Shown here piece by piece: positions 34,995-43,687 of a DNA stretch of 64,000 bases (position 1 is the stretch's first letter; each line of letters begins with the position of its first letter). This DNA is from RH-AL1 sp964235705 (GTDB taxonomy: Bacteria; Pseudomonadota; Alphaproteobacteria; Rhizobiales; Beijerinckiaceae), in assembly GCA_964235705.1 (NCBI GenBank), contig CAXSDP010000016.1:1-64000 (forward strand), given 5' to 3'. The position numbers and the translations under genes are program-made. The notes under the pieces were generated by a model. It had not been told where the DNA came from. It ran no database searches and was given only the letters and a program-made list of their open reading frames with translations.

Positions 34995-35690
34995 CTAAAG
35001 CGTCCCCGCGAGGCCCGGCCGCATCGCTTGCAGGCGACAAGCGCAGACCGGTCGCTCGTCCGACAGGCCCCGCCCGGATAAACGGACGATGGTCTGGGCG
35101 CCTCCCGTCCGGCGGGCGCACACCAGCACCGCCCCATCGGTGAGACGGGCGATCAATCCATCCGGCACGATGTCCAGCACGCCGTGGATGATGACCCGAT
35201 CGAACGCGGCGTCGCCGAGCCCCGTCGCGGCCAAGCCATCCGCCCATACGACCGCCGCGTCGCCGCGCCCGCGCGCGTCCAACCGTTCCTGCGCCGCGAC
35301 GGCGAGGCCCCGGAATCGCTCCAAGCCGAGGACCGTGTCGGCGAGTTGGGCGAGCAGCGCCGTCGCGTAGCCGCTGCCGGCGCCGATTTCCAGGACCCTG
35401 TGCGCGCGCTCGACGCAGAGGGCCTCGATCATCCGGGCGATCAGGCCGGGTTCGGCCGTGGTCTGGCCGCAGCCAATCGGCAGGGCGATGTCGCGTGACG
35501 CGAGTCCTTGGTGGCGCGGCGCCACGAAGGGCGCGCGCGGCACCAGCTCGAAGGCCCGTAGCACGCGCCAATCCTGGACGCCGAGGGCGCGCATCCGCAG
35601 GTGGGACGCGACCTTGGCTTCCGCTCGCCCGTCCGCGCGTTGTTCATCCCCGGCCCGATCGTCCCCGTCGTGCGTCGGCGTGTCCGACAT
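34995..35690 (-). CDS. pcm: Protein-L-isoaspartate O-methyltransferase
   Basis: A 231-residue SAM-dependent repair enzyme that methylates isoaspartyl residues. VPRAPFVAP, GCGQTTAEPGLIARMIEAL and the SAM loop VLEIGAGSGYATALLAQL are diagnostic. The start ATG (35690) lies within the 55 bases duplicated at the scaffold join; in the collapsed sequence GGAGG lies 11 bases upstream and the surE stop is about 25 bases before it, so surE-pcm is an operon. A GTG six codons earlier is also possible. Confidence 0.92.
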   Translation of the reverse strand: MSDTPTHDGDDRAGDEQRADGRAEAKVASHLRMRALGVQDWRVLRAFELVPRAPFVAPRHQGLASRDIALPIGCGQTTAEPGLIARMIEALCVERAHRVLEIGAGSGYATALLAQLADTVLGLERFRGLAVAAQERLDARGRGDAAVVWADGLAATGLGDAAFDRVIIHGVLDIVPDGLIARLTDGAVLVCARRTGGAQTIVRLSGRGLSDERPVCACRLQAMRPGLAGTL

Positions 35691-35856
35691 CGCCCGGTCC
35701 GNNNNNNNNNNNNNNNNNNNNNNNNNNNNNNNNNNNNNNNNNNNNNNNNNNNNNNNNNNNNNNNNNNNNNNNNNNNNNNNNNNNNNNNNNNNNNNNNNNN
35801 NTCCCCGGCCCGATCGTCCCCGTCGTGCGTCGGCGTGTCCGACATCGCCCGGTCCG
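35647..35856. other. Scaffold join between surE and pcm
   Basis: 35647-35701 equals 35802-35856 (55 bases) with 100 N at 35702-35801. The duplicate contains the pcm start, giving two apparent starts; only one is real. Confidence 0.92.
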
Positions 35857-35870
35857 CCTCCACGACCGGG

Positions 35871-36644
35871 TCAATCGGCGAAGAGCCGGGCGAGGTGGGT
35901 CACCGCCGGCTCGTCGGTGAGGTTGAGCTTCAGGGGCGTGACCGAGATGCGCTTCAGCGCCATCGCTTCGAGGTCGGTTCCGGGCGCCGCGGCGAAGGCT
36001 CCGCGTCCGAAGCCGATCCAGTAGTATGGATTGCCGCGCCCGTCGGCGCGCGGCTCGACGCGCACGATGTTGGCGTCGCGGCGGCCCTGCACGGTGGCGC
36101 TGACGCCGGTGACGTCCTCCGGCGCGCAGGCCGGGAAGTTGATGTTCACCACGACGTCCGAGCCGATGCCGGCGTCGAGCACGCGCCGGATGACGCCGGG
36201 CGCGTGGGTCTCGGCGCAGTCCCAGCGGATCGCGTCGCGCCCGCCGTAGGCGCCCCGGCCATAGGCCTGCGACAGGGCGATCGAGCGGATGCCGAGGATG
36301 GTGCCTTCCACCGCGCCGGCGACCGTGCCGGAGTAGATCACGTCCTCGGCGACGTTCTGGCCGGCGTTGACGCCGCTGAGGATCAGGTCGACCGGCTTGT
36401 CCGCGAGGATGTGCTTGAGGCCCATGATGACGCAGTCGGTCGGCGTGTCCTTGACGGCGTACCGGGTCGCGGAAACCTGCCGCAGCCGCAGCGGGTCGTT
36501 GACCGAGAGCGAGTGCGCGACGCCGGACTGGTCCGACTCGGGCGCCACCACGGTGACGTCGTCGGAAAGCGTCTTGGCGATGCGCTCCAGCACGTCCAGG
36601 CCGGGGCCGTGGATGCCGTCGTCGTTGGTGACCAGGATGCGCAT
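35871..36644 (-). CDS. surE: 5'/3'-nucleotidase SurE
   Basis: A 257-residue SurE. RILVTNDDGIHGPGLD carries the metal-binding Asp pair, VVAPESDQSGVAHSLS and DLILSGVNAGQN are the other conserved motifs. It removes phosphate from nucleoside monophosphates and is often paired with pcm in stationary-phase survival operons. The ATG at 36644 overlaps the serS stop (TGATG) and has GGAGGGG upstream; a GTG directly before it is less likely. Confidence 0.95.
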   Translation of the reverse strand: MRILVTNDDGIHGPGLDVLERIAKTLSDDVTVVAPESDQSGVAHSLSVNDPLRLRQVSATRYAVKDTPTDCVIMGLKHILADKPVDLILSGVNAGQNVAEDVIYSGTVAGAVEGTILGIRSIALSQAYGRGAYGGRDAIRWDCAETHAPGVIRRVLDAGIGSDVVVNINFPACAPEDVTGVSATVQGRRDANIVRVEPRADGRGNPYYWIGFGRGAFAAAPGTDLEAMALKRISVTPLKLNLTDEPAVTHLARLFAD

Positions 36645-37948
36645 CACGCCCCTCCGATCCGGGTCACGCCGCCCATGTAGGGGCGTAGCTCGTCCGGCAC
36701 GCGGACGCCGCCGTCCGCCTCCTGGTAGTTCTCCAGCACGGCGACGAGCGCGCGGCCAACCGCCACGCCCGAGCCGTTCAGCGTGTGGACGAAGCGGACA
36801 GACTTGGCGCCGGCCATCCTAGATCTCGCGTTCATCCGCCGCGCCTGGAAGTCGCCGCACACGGAACAGGACGAGATCTCGCGGTAGCGCCCCTGCCCCG
36901 GGAGCCAAACCTCGATGTCGTAGGTCCTGCGGCTCGCGAAGCCCATGTCGCCGGTGCACAGCACCATCACGCGGTAGGCGAGGCCGAGCCGCCTCAGCAC
37001 CTCTTCGGCGCAGCCCAGCATGCGCTCGTGTTCGGCGGCGGACTGCTCGGGCGTCGTGACCGAGACGAGTTCCACCTTCGTGAACTGGTGCTGGCGGATC
37101 ATCCCGCGCGTGTCGCGCCCCGCCGCGCCGGCCTCAGCGCGGAAACACGGGGTGGCGGCGGTGAAGCGCAGCGGCAGCGATGCCTCGTCGAGGATCGACT
37201 CGCGCACGAGGTTGGTGAGGGGCACCTCGGCGGTCGGGATCAGCCACAAGTCGCTCGCCCGGTCCTCCTTGCCCTCCCGGGTCGCCAGGAACTGGTCGTC
37301 GCGGAACTTCGGCAGCTGCGCCGTGCCGAACATCGCCTCGTCCCTGACCAGGATCGGCGGGTTCACCTCGGTGTAGCCGTGCGCCTCCGTGTGGAGGTCG
37401 AGCATGAACTGCGCGAGCGCCCGCTCCAGCCGGGCGAGCGGCCCCTTGTTGACGACGAAGCGCGCCCCCGACAGCTTGCCCGCCGTCTCGAAGTCCATCA
37501 GCCCCAGCGCCTCGCCGATCGCCCAATGCTCCTTGGGCGCGAAGGCGAAGGCGGGCTTCTCGCCGACTTCCCTCAGCACCACGTTGCCGTCCTCGTCCGC
37601 GCCGACCGGCACGTCGTCGTGGGGATGGTTCGGGATGGCGGCGAGCAGGGTGTCGAGGGCGACGACCGCCTCGCGCTCGGCCGCTTCCAGCCCCGGCACC
37701 TGCGCCTTCAGCTCGGCGACCTCCGCCTTCAGCCGGTCCGCCTCCGGTGCGTCCTTGGCCTTCATCGCCGCGCCGATCTCGCGGGCGGCGGCGTTGCGCC
37801 GTTCCTGCGAGGCCTGGGCGGCGACGATCGCCGCGCGGCGCCGCTCGTCCAGGCCCACGATGGCGGCGGCCAGCGGTTCGAGCCCGCGACGGCGGCGGCC
37901 CTCGTCGAAGGCGGCGGTGTTGTCGCGGATCCATTTCACGTCAAACAT
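36644..37948 (-). CDS. serS: Seryl-tRNA synthetase
   Basis: A 434-residue class II synthetase. A helical N-terminal arm (residues ~30-105) grips tRNA-Ser; motif 2 FRAEAGAAGRDTRGMIRQHQFTKVE and motif 3 VGRALVAVLENYQ are intact. First gene of serS-surE-pcm. Confidence 0.96.
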   Translation of the reverse strand: MFDVKWIRDNTAAFDEGRRRRGLEPLAAAIVGLDERRRAAIVAAQASQERRNAAAREIGAAMKAKDAPEADRLKAEVAELKAQVPGLEAAEREAVVALDTLLAAIPNHPHDDVPVGADEDGNVVLREVGEKPAFAFAPKEHWAIGEALGLMDFETAGKLSGARFVVNKGPLARLERALAQFMLDLHTEAHGYTEVNPPILVRDEAMFGTAQLPKFRDDQFLATREGKEDRASDLWLIPTAEVPLTNLVRESILDEASLPLRFTAATPCFRAEAGAAGRDTRGMIRQHQFTKVELVSVTTPEQSAAEHERMLGCAEEVLRRLGLAYRVMVLCTGDMGFASRRTYDIEVWLPGQGRYREISSCSVCGDFQARRMNARSRMAGAKSVRFVHTLNGSGVAVGRALVAVLENYQEADGGVRVPDELRPYMGGVTRIGGA

Positions 37949-38047
37949 GGCGGGTGACTTCGGGTTGGGGTCCCTCTTCGCACGCGCGCGCCGCCCGACA
38001 AAGCAGCCGTCACGCGAAAAGTCGTGGCGGTGTCATACGTGGCGACG

Positions 38048-38332
38048 TCAAAGGTGCAGCGGCGATCCGTGCGTGTGGAAGGCGCGGACCTTGCGGAACA
38101 CCGGCGTATCGTAGTTGCCGGGTGTTTCCAGCTCACCGCTCAGCCAGGAGAACACGTCGCGGTCGGGCGCCTCCATCAGCAGTTCCAGGTCGTCGAGGTC
38201 ACTGTCGGGCAGCTCGGCGATCTTCGCGTCGGCGAAGCGCCCCATGCAGAGGTCCATCTCGCGCGTGCCGCGATGCCAGGCCCGGAACAGGATGCGGCGG
38301 CGGCGCTCGTCCAAACCTTCGGGCTGGGGCAT
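38048..38332 (-). CDS. sdhE: FAD assembly factor SdhE (DUF339)
   Basis: A 94-residue SdhE family protein that assists covalent flavinylation of succinate dehydrogenase. The essential RGxxE motif is RGTREMD at residues ~18-24, followed by ELPDSDLDDLELLME and DVFSWLSG. The second of two adjacent ATGs (38332) has GAGGAG at the better distance. Divergent from recG, a pairing seen in many alphaproteobacteria. Confidence 0.92.
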   Translation of the reverse strand: MPQPEGLDERRRRILFRAWHRGTREMDLCMGRFADAKIAELPDSDLDDLELLMEAPDRDVFSWLSGELETPGNYDTPVFRKVRAFHTHGSPLHL

Positions 38333-38462
38333 CATCGACTCCTCGGGACGGCGGTGGGAACGCGTGATCGGGTGCCGCGCGATTGCTGCGCGGGAGCTCG
38401 ACCTATAGCGTCCGGCGGCCAGCCTGTCAGCCGCCGGCACCCACCGCACAGCAGCACGTCGG

Positions 38463-40577
38463 ATGCGCCCGCACCTCCTCGACCCCCTGTTCGCCGCCGC
38501 CTCCACCCTGCCCGGCATCGGGCCGAAGACCGGCGCGCACCTCGACCGGCTGCTCGGGCCGGGTCAATCCGGGTCGGGTCACGGGCCGGCCAGGGTCGTC
38601 GACGTGCTGTTCCACCTCCCCCACGCGGTGGTCGACCGGCGCAACCAGCCTCCCATCGCCGACGCGCCGATCGACGTGGTCGTCACGCTGCGCGCCACCG
38701 TCACAGACCACCGCCCGCCGCCGCCGCGCTCGCGCGCGCCCTACCGGGTGCTCGTCGAGGACGCGACCGGCGACGTGCTGCTGATCTTCTTCCTGTCCAA
38801 CCACGCCTGGATCGCCAAGAGCTTGCCGCTCGGCGCGGAGCGCTGGATCTCCGGCAAGCTCGAACTCTACGACGGCCACCGCCAGATGGTGCATCCCGAC
38901 CACGTCGTCGACGCCGAAGGCTTCGCGCGCATGCCGCTGACCGAGCCGATCTACGGCTTGACCGAGGGCCTGTACCCGCGCGTGCTCGCCAAGGCGGTGG
39001 ACGGCGCGCTCGCCAAGCTGCCGCCGCTGCCGGACTGGTACGAGGGGTTGGGCGTGAAGGTGCCGCCCCTGCCGGCATTTGCCGAGGCGCTGGCCGCCGT
39101 GCACCATCCGGCCGCGCCCGAGGCGATCGAACCGACGGCGCGCGCCCGCGTCCGCCTGGCGCTGGACGAGTTGCTCGCCCACCAGGTCGCGCTCGCCCTG
39201 ATGCGCAAGCGCCTGCGCGTGCGGGCCGGGCGCGCCGGCACGGGCGCGCGGTCGAAGGCCGACGCGATCGCCGCCGCCTTGCCCTTCTCCCTCACCGGGG
39301 CGCAGGCGAGCGCGCTGGCCGAGATCCGCGCCGACCTCGCGGCGCCGGCGCGCATGCTGCGGCTGCTGCAGGGCGACGTGGGCTCGGGGAAGACGCTGGT
39401 CGCGTTGCTCGCGATGGCCGACGTGGTCGAGTCCGGCCGCCAGGCGGTGCTGATGGCGCCGACGGAGATCCTCGCCCGTCAGCACTTCGCCGGTTTGGCG
39501 CCGCGCGCGGAAGCGGCCGGCATCCGCGTGGCCATCATCACCGGGCGCGACAGGCCGGCCGAGCGGGCGCGCACGCTGGAGGGCCTGCGCGCCGGCACGA
39601 TCGACATGGCGATCGGCACCCACGCGTTGATCCAGGACAAGGTCGCCTTCCACGACCTCGGGCTGGCGGTCGTCGACGAGCAGCACCGTTTCGGCGTCCA
39701 CCAGCGCCTCGCCTTGTCGGCCAAGGGCGAGGCGGTCGACATCCTGGTGATGACGGCGACGCCGATCCCACGCACGCTGGTGCTCTCCTACTTCGGCGAC
39801 ATGGACGTGTCCGCGCTGCGCGAGAAGCCGCCCGGCCGCAAGCCGATCGACACCCGCGCCTTGCCGGTCGATCGGCTGGACGAGGTGGTGGCGGGGCTCG
39901 GCCGGGCGGTCGAGGCGGGCAAGCGCGCGTACTGGGTGTGCCCGCTGGTGGCGGAGAACGAGGAGATCGATGCCGCCGCCGCGCTGGAGCGCTACGAGCT
40001 GCTGCGGCAATTCTTCGGCGAGAAGGTGGGGCTGATCCACGGCCGCATGAAGGGCGAGGAGAAGGACGCCGCCATGGCCGCCTTCGCCGCCGGGCGCGTG
40101 CAGGTGCTGGTTGCCACCACCGTGATCGAGGTGGGGGTGGACGTGCCGGAGGCCACCATCATCGTCATCGAGCAGGCCGAGCGCTTCGGCCTCGCGCAGA
40201 TCCACCAGCTGCGCGGCCGCGTCGGGCGCGGCGCCGGGGCATCGGCTTGCGTGCTGCTCTACAAGGCGCCGCTCGGCGCGGTGGCCCAGGCCCGCATCAC
40301 GATCCTGCGCGAGAGCGAGGACGGCTTCCTCCTGGCGGAGGAGGACCTGCGACTGCGCGGCGAGGGCGAGGTGCTGGGCACCCGCCAGTCCGGCTTGCCG
40401 GGCTTCAAACTGGCCAAGCTCGACGTGCACGGCGACCTGCTGCGGCTGGCGCGGGACGCGGCGCAGCGGCTCGTCGACGCCGACCCCGACCTGCTCGGTC
40501 CCGCCGGGCCGGCGGTGCGGGTGTTGCTGCACTTGTTCGAGCGCGAGGAGGCGATCAGGCTGATCGACGCGGGATGA
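38463..40577 (+). CDS. recG: ATP-dependent DNA helicase RecG
   Basis: A 704-residue RecG that rewinds stalled forks and branched DNA. A wedge/OB domain (residues ~1-180) precedes the helicase core: Walker A LLQGDVGSGKTLVALLA, DEQH box VVDEQHRFG, MTATPIPRTL, GRMKGEEKD and the motif VI RGRVGRGAGASACVLLY, with the family-typical RQSGLPGFKLA near the C-terminus. Confidence 0.96.
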   Translation: MRPHLLDPLFAAASTLPGIGPKTGAHLDRLLGPGQSGSGHGPARVVDVLFHLPHAVVDRRNQPPIADAPIDVVVTLRATVTDHRPPPPRSRAPYRVLVEDATGDVLLIFFLSNHAWIAKSLPLGAERWISGKLELYDGHRQMVHPDHVVDAEGFARMPLTEPIYGLTEGLYPRVLAKAVDGALAKLPPLPDWYEGLGVKVPPLPAFAEALAAVHHPAAPEAIEPTARARVRLALDELLAHQVALALMRKRLRVRAGRAGTGARSKADAIAAALPFSLTGAQASALAEIRADLAAPARMLRLLQGDVGSGKTLVALLAMADVVESGRQAVLMAPTEILARQHFAGLAPRAEAAGIRVAIITGRDRPAERARTLEGLRAGTIDMAIGTHALIQDKVAFHDLGLAVVDEQHRFGVHQRLALSAKGEAVDILVMTATPIPRTLVLSYFGDMDVSALREKPPGRKPIDTRALPVDRLDEVVAGLGRAVEAGKRAYWVCPLVAENEEIDAAAALERYELLRQFFGEKVGLIHGRMKGEEKDAAMAAFAAGRVQVLVATTVIEVGVDVPEATIIVIEQAERFGLAQIHQLRGRVGRGAGASACVLLYKAPLGAVAQARITILRESEDGFLLAEEDLRLRGEGEVLGTRQSGLPGFKLAKLDVHGDLLRLARDAAQRLVDADPDLLGPAGPAVRVLLHLFEREEAIRLIDAG

Positions 40578-40612
40578 GGTGACACGGGTGCGCTATCGCG
40601 CGACGGATTCAC

Positions 40613-41848
40613 TCACGTCGGGGGTCTTGTCACGTCGATGTCCTTGGACGGCGTCACCGGGGGTATCACCACCCCCGGCACGATCGGCGGCGGCACGGAC
40701 ACTCCGGTCACCGGGGCCAGCGGCTGCGTGACGACCCGGTCGCTCACCGGACGATCGCCGAGGACGGCCGTCACCTCGCCGTCGCCGACGCGCTTGGCGC
40801 CGATGCTGGCACCGATCCGGCGCACCACGTCGGGGGCGACGTAGTTGCCGTGGCCGATCAAGCCGATCGACTCGTCGGACAGGTCGTAAACCGTGACACC
40901 GAGCTGATCGAGCACGGCCTTGTCCTCGGGGTTGCTCGGGCTCAAGGAACCGACGCGCGGCCGATCGCCGGCCAAGCGTCGGGACAGCGACAAGGCACGG
41001 TCGTTCGACGACACGAGGATGGTCACATGGGAGGCACCGACCTTGGCGATCTGGTTGCGGAACACGCCGACGTCGATGTCGGGGGCGGCCAGCATGATGT
41101 CGCCGAGCTTGCCGTCGAGGTCGGCGTGGCCGGCGATCGCGTCCTGGCGCAGCGCCTCCATGGTCAGCCAGCTGCCCATGGAATGGGCGAGGATGTGGAT
41201 GCGACCGATGTCGGGGATCTCGCCCAACTCGACCAGGGTCTGCGCCAGGGCGTCGCGCGAGGCGGACGCGCTCTCCTTGGCGGCCTCGTAGTCGAGCAGG
41301 CTGGCCGACGCCGGCCAGGTGAACAGGATCGGCACGCCGCCGAAGTGTCCGTCGGTGACGACCTGGGCCAGCCGGAACCGCGCCTCGTCGTAGCTCGTGT
41401 TGAAGCCGTGGACGTATAACAGCACGTCACGGTTCGAGCCGATGCGGCCCGACAGGTGCGAGGCGATCTCCTGCCGCAGTTCCGCATCGTCGAGCCCTCG
41501 GAAGGCGGACACGGTGAAGTGCTTATCGGGATTGTTGCTGCCGAAGCTGGCCCGTTCGACCTGGCCGGGCTGGTGACCCGGCGGCACCGTCACCGTCTGC
41601 AGCGAGTCGCGGGACCCGTCGGCGAGCTCGTTCGAGTCGCCCTTCCCCTTGCGCGTGGACACGACGAACATCGGCACGCGACGGGCCGCCGCCGGCTCGG
41701 CGGTCGCGAACACGTCGCCGACCGAGGACGTGACCTCGGAAACCTTGTCGGTGACGCAGCCGGACAAGGCGAATCCGGACACGGCGAAGCTGGCCGTGAC
41801 CAGCACGACCCCCATCCGCCGACGATCCCCGATCCACGCCCCCGCCAT
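40613..41848 (-). CDS. Alpha/beta-hydrolase lipoprotein (DUF900)
   Basis: A 411-residue protein. The N-terminal stretch ends in lipobox FALSGC (C31), so it is likely a lipoprotein. The fold is the DUF900 alpha/beta hydrolase: DVLLYVHGFNTSYDEA with the oxyanion loop, PILFTWPASASLLDY, and nucleophile elbow ILAHSMGSW. A Pro/Val-rich low-complexity tail (about the last 40 residues) follows the catalytic domain. Substrate is unknown. An alternative start is the ATG 11 codons downstream (RRMGVV). Confidence 0.85.
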   Translation of the reverse strand: MAGAWIGDRRRMGVVLVTASFAVSGFALSGCVTDKVSEVTSSVGDVFATAEPAAARRVPMFVVSTRKGKGDSNELADGSRDSLQTVTVPPGHQPGQVERASFGSNNPDKHFTVSAFRGLDDAELRQEIASHLSGRIGSNRDVLLYVHGFNTSYDEARFRLAQVVTDGHFGGVPILFTWPASASLLDYEAAKESASASRDALAQTLVELGEIPDIGRIHILAHSMGSWLTMEALRQDAIAGHADLDGKLGDIMLAAPDIDVGVFRNQIAKVGASHVTILVSSNDRALSLSRRLAGDRPRVGSLSPSNPEDKAVLDQLGVTVYDLSDESIGLIGHGNYVAPDVVRRIGASIGAKRVGDGEVTAVLGDRPVSDRVVTQPLAPVTGVSVPPPIVPGVVIPPVTPSKDIDVTRPPT

Positions 41849-41943
41849 CGATCCCCGTCCCGGCCACCGCGCCCGCCGGGTGAACGCGACGGATCGTAGC
41901 CGAAGCGTTGACGTCCCGGATCGGGTAACGTGATGTTGTACCC

Positions 41944-42624
41944 ATGAAACATGTCGTTACGGCGGCGCGCTTTCGCCACATCGTGCTCGTGACCGGGTTC
42001 GGCGCCTTCCCCGGGGCACCGCGCAACCCGTCGGCGGCGATCCTCGCGAACCTCGAGGGGCGGCGGGCGCGATTGGCACGGCTCGGCATCGACCTTCGCC
42101 TCGCCATCCTGCCGGTCGTCTTCGCGGCCATCAAGCCCGCGCTGCGCGCGGCGGTCGAGCGTCACGCGCCCGACGCCATCCTCCACCTCGGCCTGGCCTC
42201 GCGCCGCCGGCACCTCAGCGTTGAGACGCGGGCGGCCAACCGCGCCGGCACCCTCCACCCCGACGCGTCGGGCCGGCCGGCGAACCTCGTGTTGGTGCCG
42301 GGCGCCCCGGCTTGGCTGCCGACGACCTACCCCGCCGCCCGCGTCGCCGCCGCGATGCGGCGGGCCGGCGCGCGGGCGATCCTGTCGCGCGATGCCGGCG
42401 ACTACGTGTGCAACGCCGCGCTGTACCGCTCGCTCCTCGCCGCCGCCGCGCCGCGCGTCGGCTTCATCCACGTTCCCCGCGTGAGGACGGTGGCGCGACC
42501 CAGCCTATTTAAGGGTCGGCGGCGTCCCACCGTCGACGCGCTGACGCGGGCCGTCCTCGCCGCGATCCTGGTCACCGCCACCGTGCCGCGCCACACCGTC
42601 GCGAACGCGGCCGGACATGGCTGA
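41944..42624 (+). CDS. Pyroglutamyl peptidase (peptidase C15)-like
   Basis: A 226-residue member of the C15 family, which removes N-terminal pyroglutamate. TGFGAFPGAPRNPSA opens the fold; the triad appears as E94 (HLSVETRAAN), C156 (DAGDYVCNAALY) and H176 (VGFIHVP). The C-terminal 40 residues are Arg/Ala-rich and weakly conserved. Divergent from the lipoprotein hydrolase. Confidence 0.85.
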   Translation: MKHVVTAARFRHIVLVTGFGAFPGAPRNPSAAILANLEGRRARLARLGIDLRLAILPVVFAAIKPALRAAVERHAPDAILHLGLASRRRHLSVETRAANRAGTLHPDASGRPANLVLVPGAPAWLPTTYPAARVAAAMRRAGARAILSRDAGDYVCNAALYRSLLAAAAPRVGFIHVPRVRTVARPSLFKGRRRPTVDALTRAVLAAILVTATVPRHTVANAAGHG

Positions 42625-42697
42625 AGCTCGAAAAGTAACGGTACCCTGCGCCACCTCCGTCTTCGCCGCCACGGGGGTAGGTCCGGCCCCGCGCGAC

Positions 42698-43438
42698 CTA
42701 CCCGGAGGACACCCGCACGTCGGCGGGGGTGGTCGGCGCCATCGCCGCGAGCCGCAGCCGCCTCCCCCGCACCGCGCGCACCAGCCGCAGCACGGCGGCG
42801 ACGTCGCAGATCGCCAGGGCCGCCCCGCCCGCCAGCCAGGAGGCCGCGTGCGGCACCGGCAGCGCGGCGAGCCGGAGCGCCACCGCGGCATCGGCCGCGA
42901 TCATCTCGCCGGCGACCCAACCCAGCAGGGCGGCGCCGGCCACGACCAGGAGGGGGAAGCGTTTCAGGACCGTGAGCATCAGCGTGGAGCCGAACACGAT
43001 CAAGGGGACGGAGACGGCGATGCCAAAGGCGATGAGCGGCAGCGAGTTGCGCGCGGCGGCGGCGACCGCGACCACGTTGTCCAGGGACATGATCGCGTCC
43101 GCCAGCGTGATCGTGCGCACCGCCCCCCAGATCGACGGGGAGGCGGCGATCGCCTTGCCCTCGTCCTCCTGCCGCAGCAGGCGCAGCGCGATCCACAGCA
43201 GGAGCAGGCCGCCGCCGAGCTTCACGTAAGGCAGGCCCAGCAGCGCGACGATGAAGATCGTGAACAGGATGCGCAGCGCGACCGCGGCCAGCGAGCCGAT
43301 GCCGATCGCCCAGCGGCGTCGGCCGGGCGGCAGCCCCCGGCACGCGAGCGCGATGACGACGGCGTTGTCTCCCGAGAGCAGGACGTTGATCCAGACGATC
43401 TGGAGGCCCTGGAGGATCAGGGCCGATGGGTTGCTCAC
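42698..43438 (-). CDS. TerC/YjbE-family membrane protein
   Basis: A 246-residue protein with about seven membrane helices. WINVLLSGDNAVVIALACRGL and TLADAIMSLDNVVAV are the paired acidic motifs of TerC, each with a conserved Asp. Relatives export manganese or help metallation of secreted enzymes; that is a family inference. No yybP-ykoY riboswitch-like element is evident in the 249 bases upstream. Confidence 0.88.
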   Translation of the reverse strand: MSNPSALILQGLQIVWINVLLSGDNAVVIALACRGLPPGRRRWAIGIGSLAAVALRILFTIFIVALLGLPYVKLGGGLLLLWIALRLLRQEDEGKAIAASPSIWGAVRTITLADAIMSLDNVVAVAAAARNSLPLIAFGIAVSVPLIVFGSTLMLTVLKRFPLLVVAGAALLGWVAGEMIAADAAVALRLAALPVPHAASWLAGGAALAICDVAAVLRLVRAVRGRRLRLAAMAPTTPADVRVSSG

Positions 43439-43687
43439 GCGATGGGCGTCTCCGACTGGACGGATACGCTATCGCACGGTCGGGCAGCGGCACCAAAGGC
43501 GTGCGAGGCGGACCGTTCCGACGCCTCCACCAAGCGAGCCGATGCGCGTCCCGACCAACCGAGCCGAGGTGAATGGCGACGCGCCGACGCGGGATGGCAC
43601 GCGTAAGGAAACGTTCACGATCTCGACCCTAGCGTGCCGGTCGGCGCGGGGCGCACGGCGATCGCGCCCCTGTTCCGGAGTCTTGTC

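Noticed and set aside
40613..41848. Lipoprotein hydrolase as a phage or secretion-system lipase
   Set aside because: No phage or type VI genes nearby; DUF900 lipoproteins occur in many alphaproteobacterial cores.
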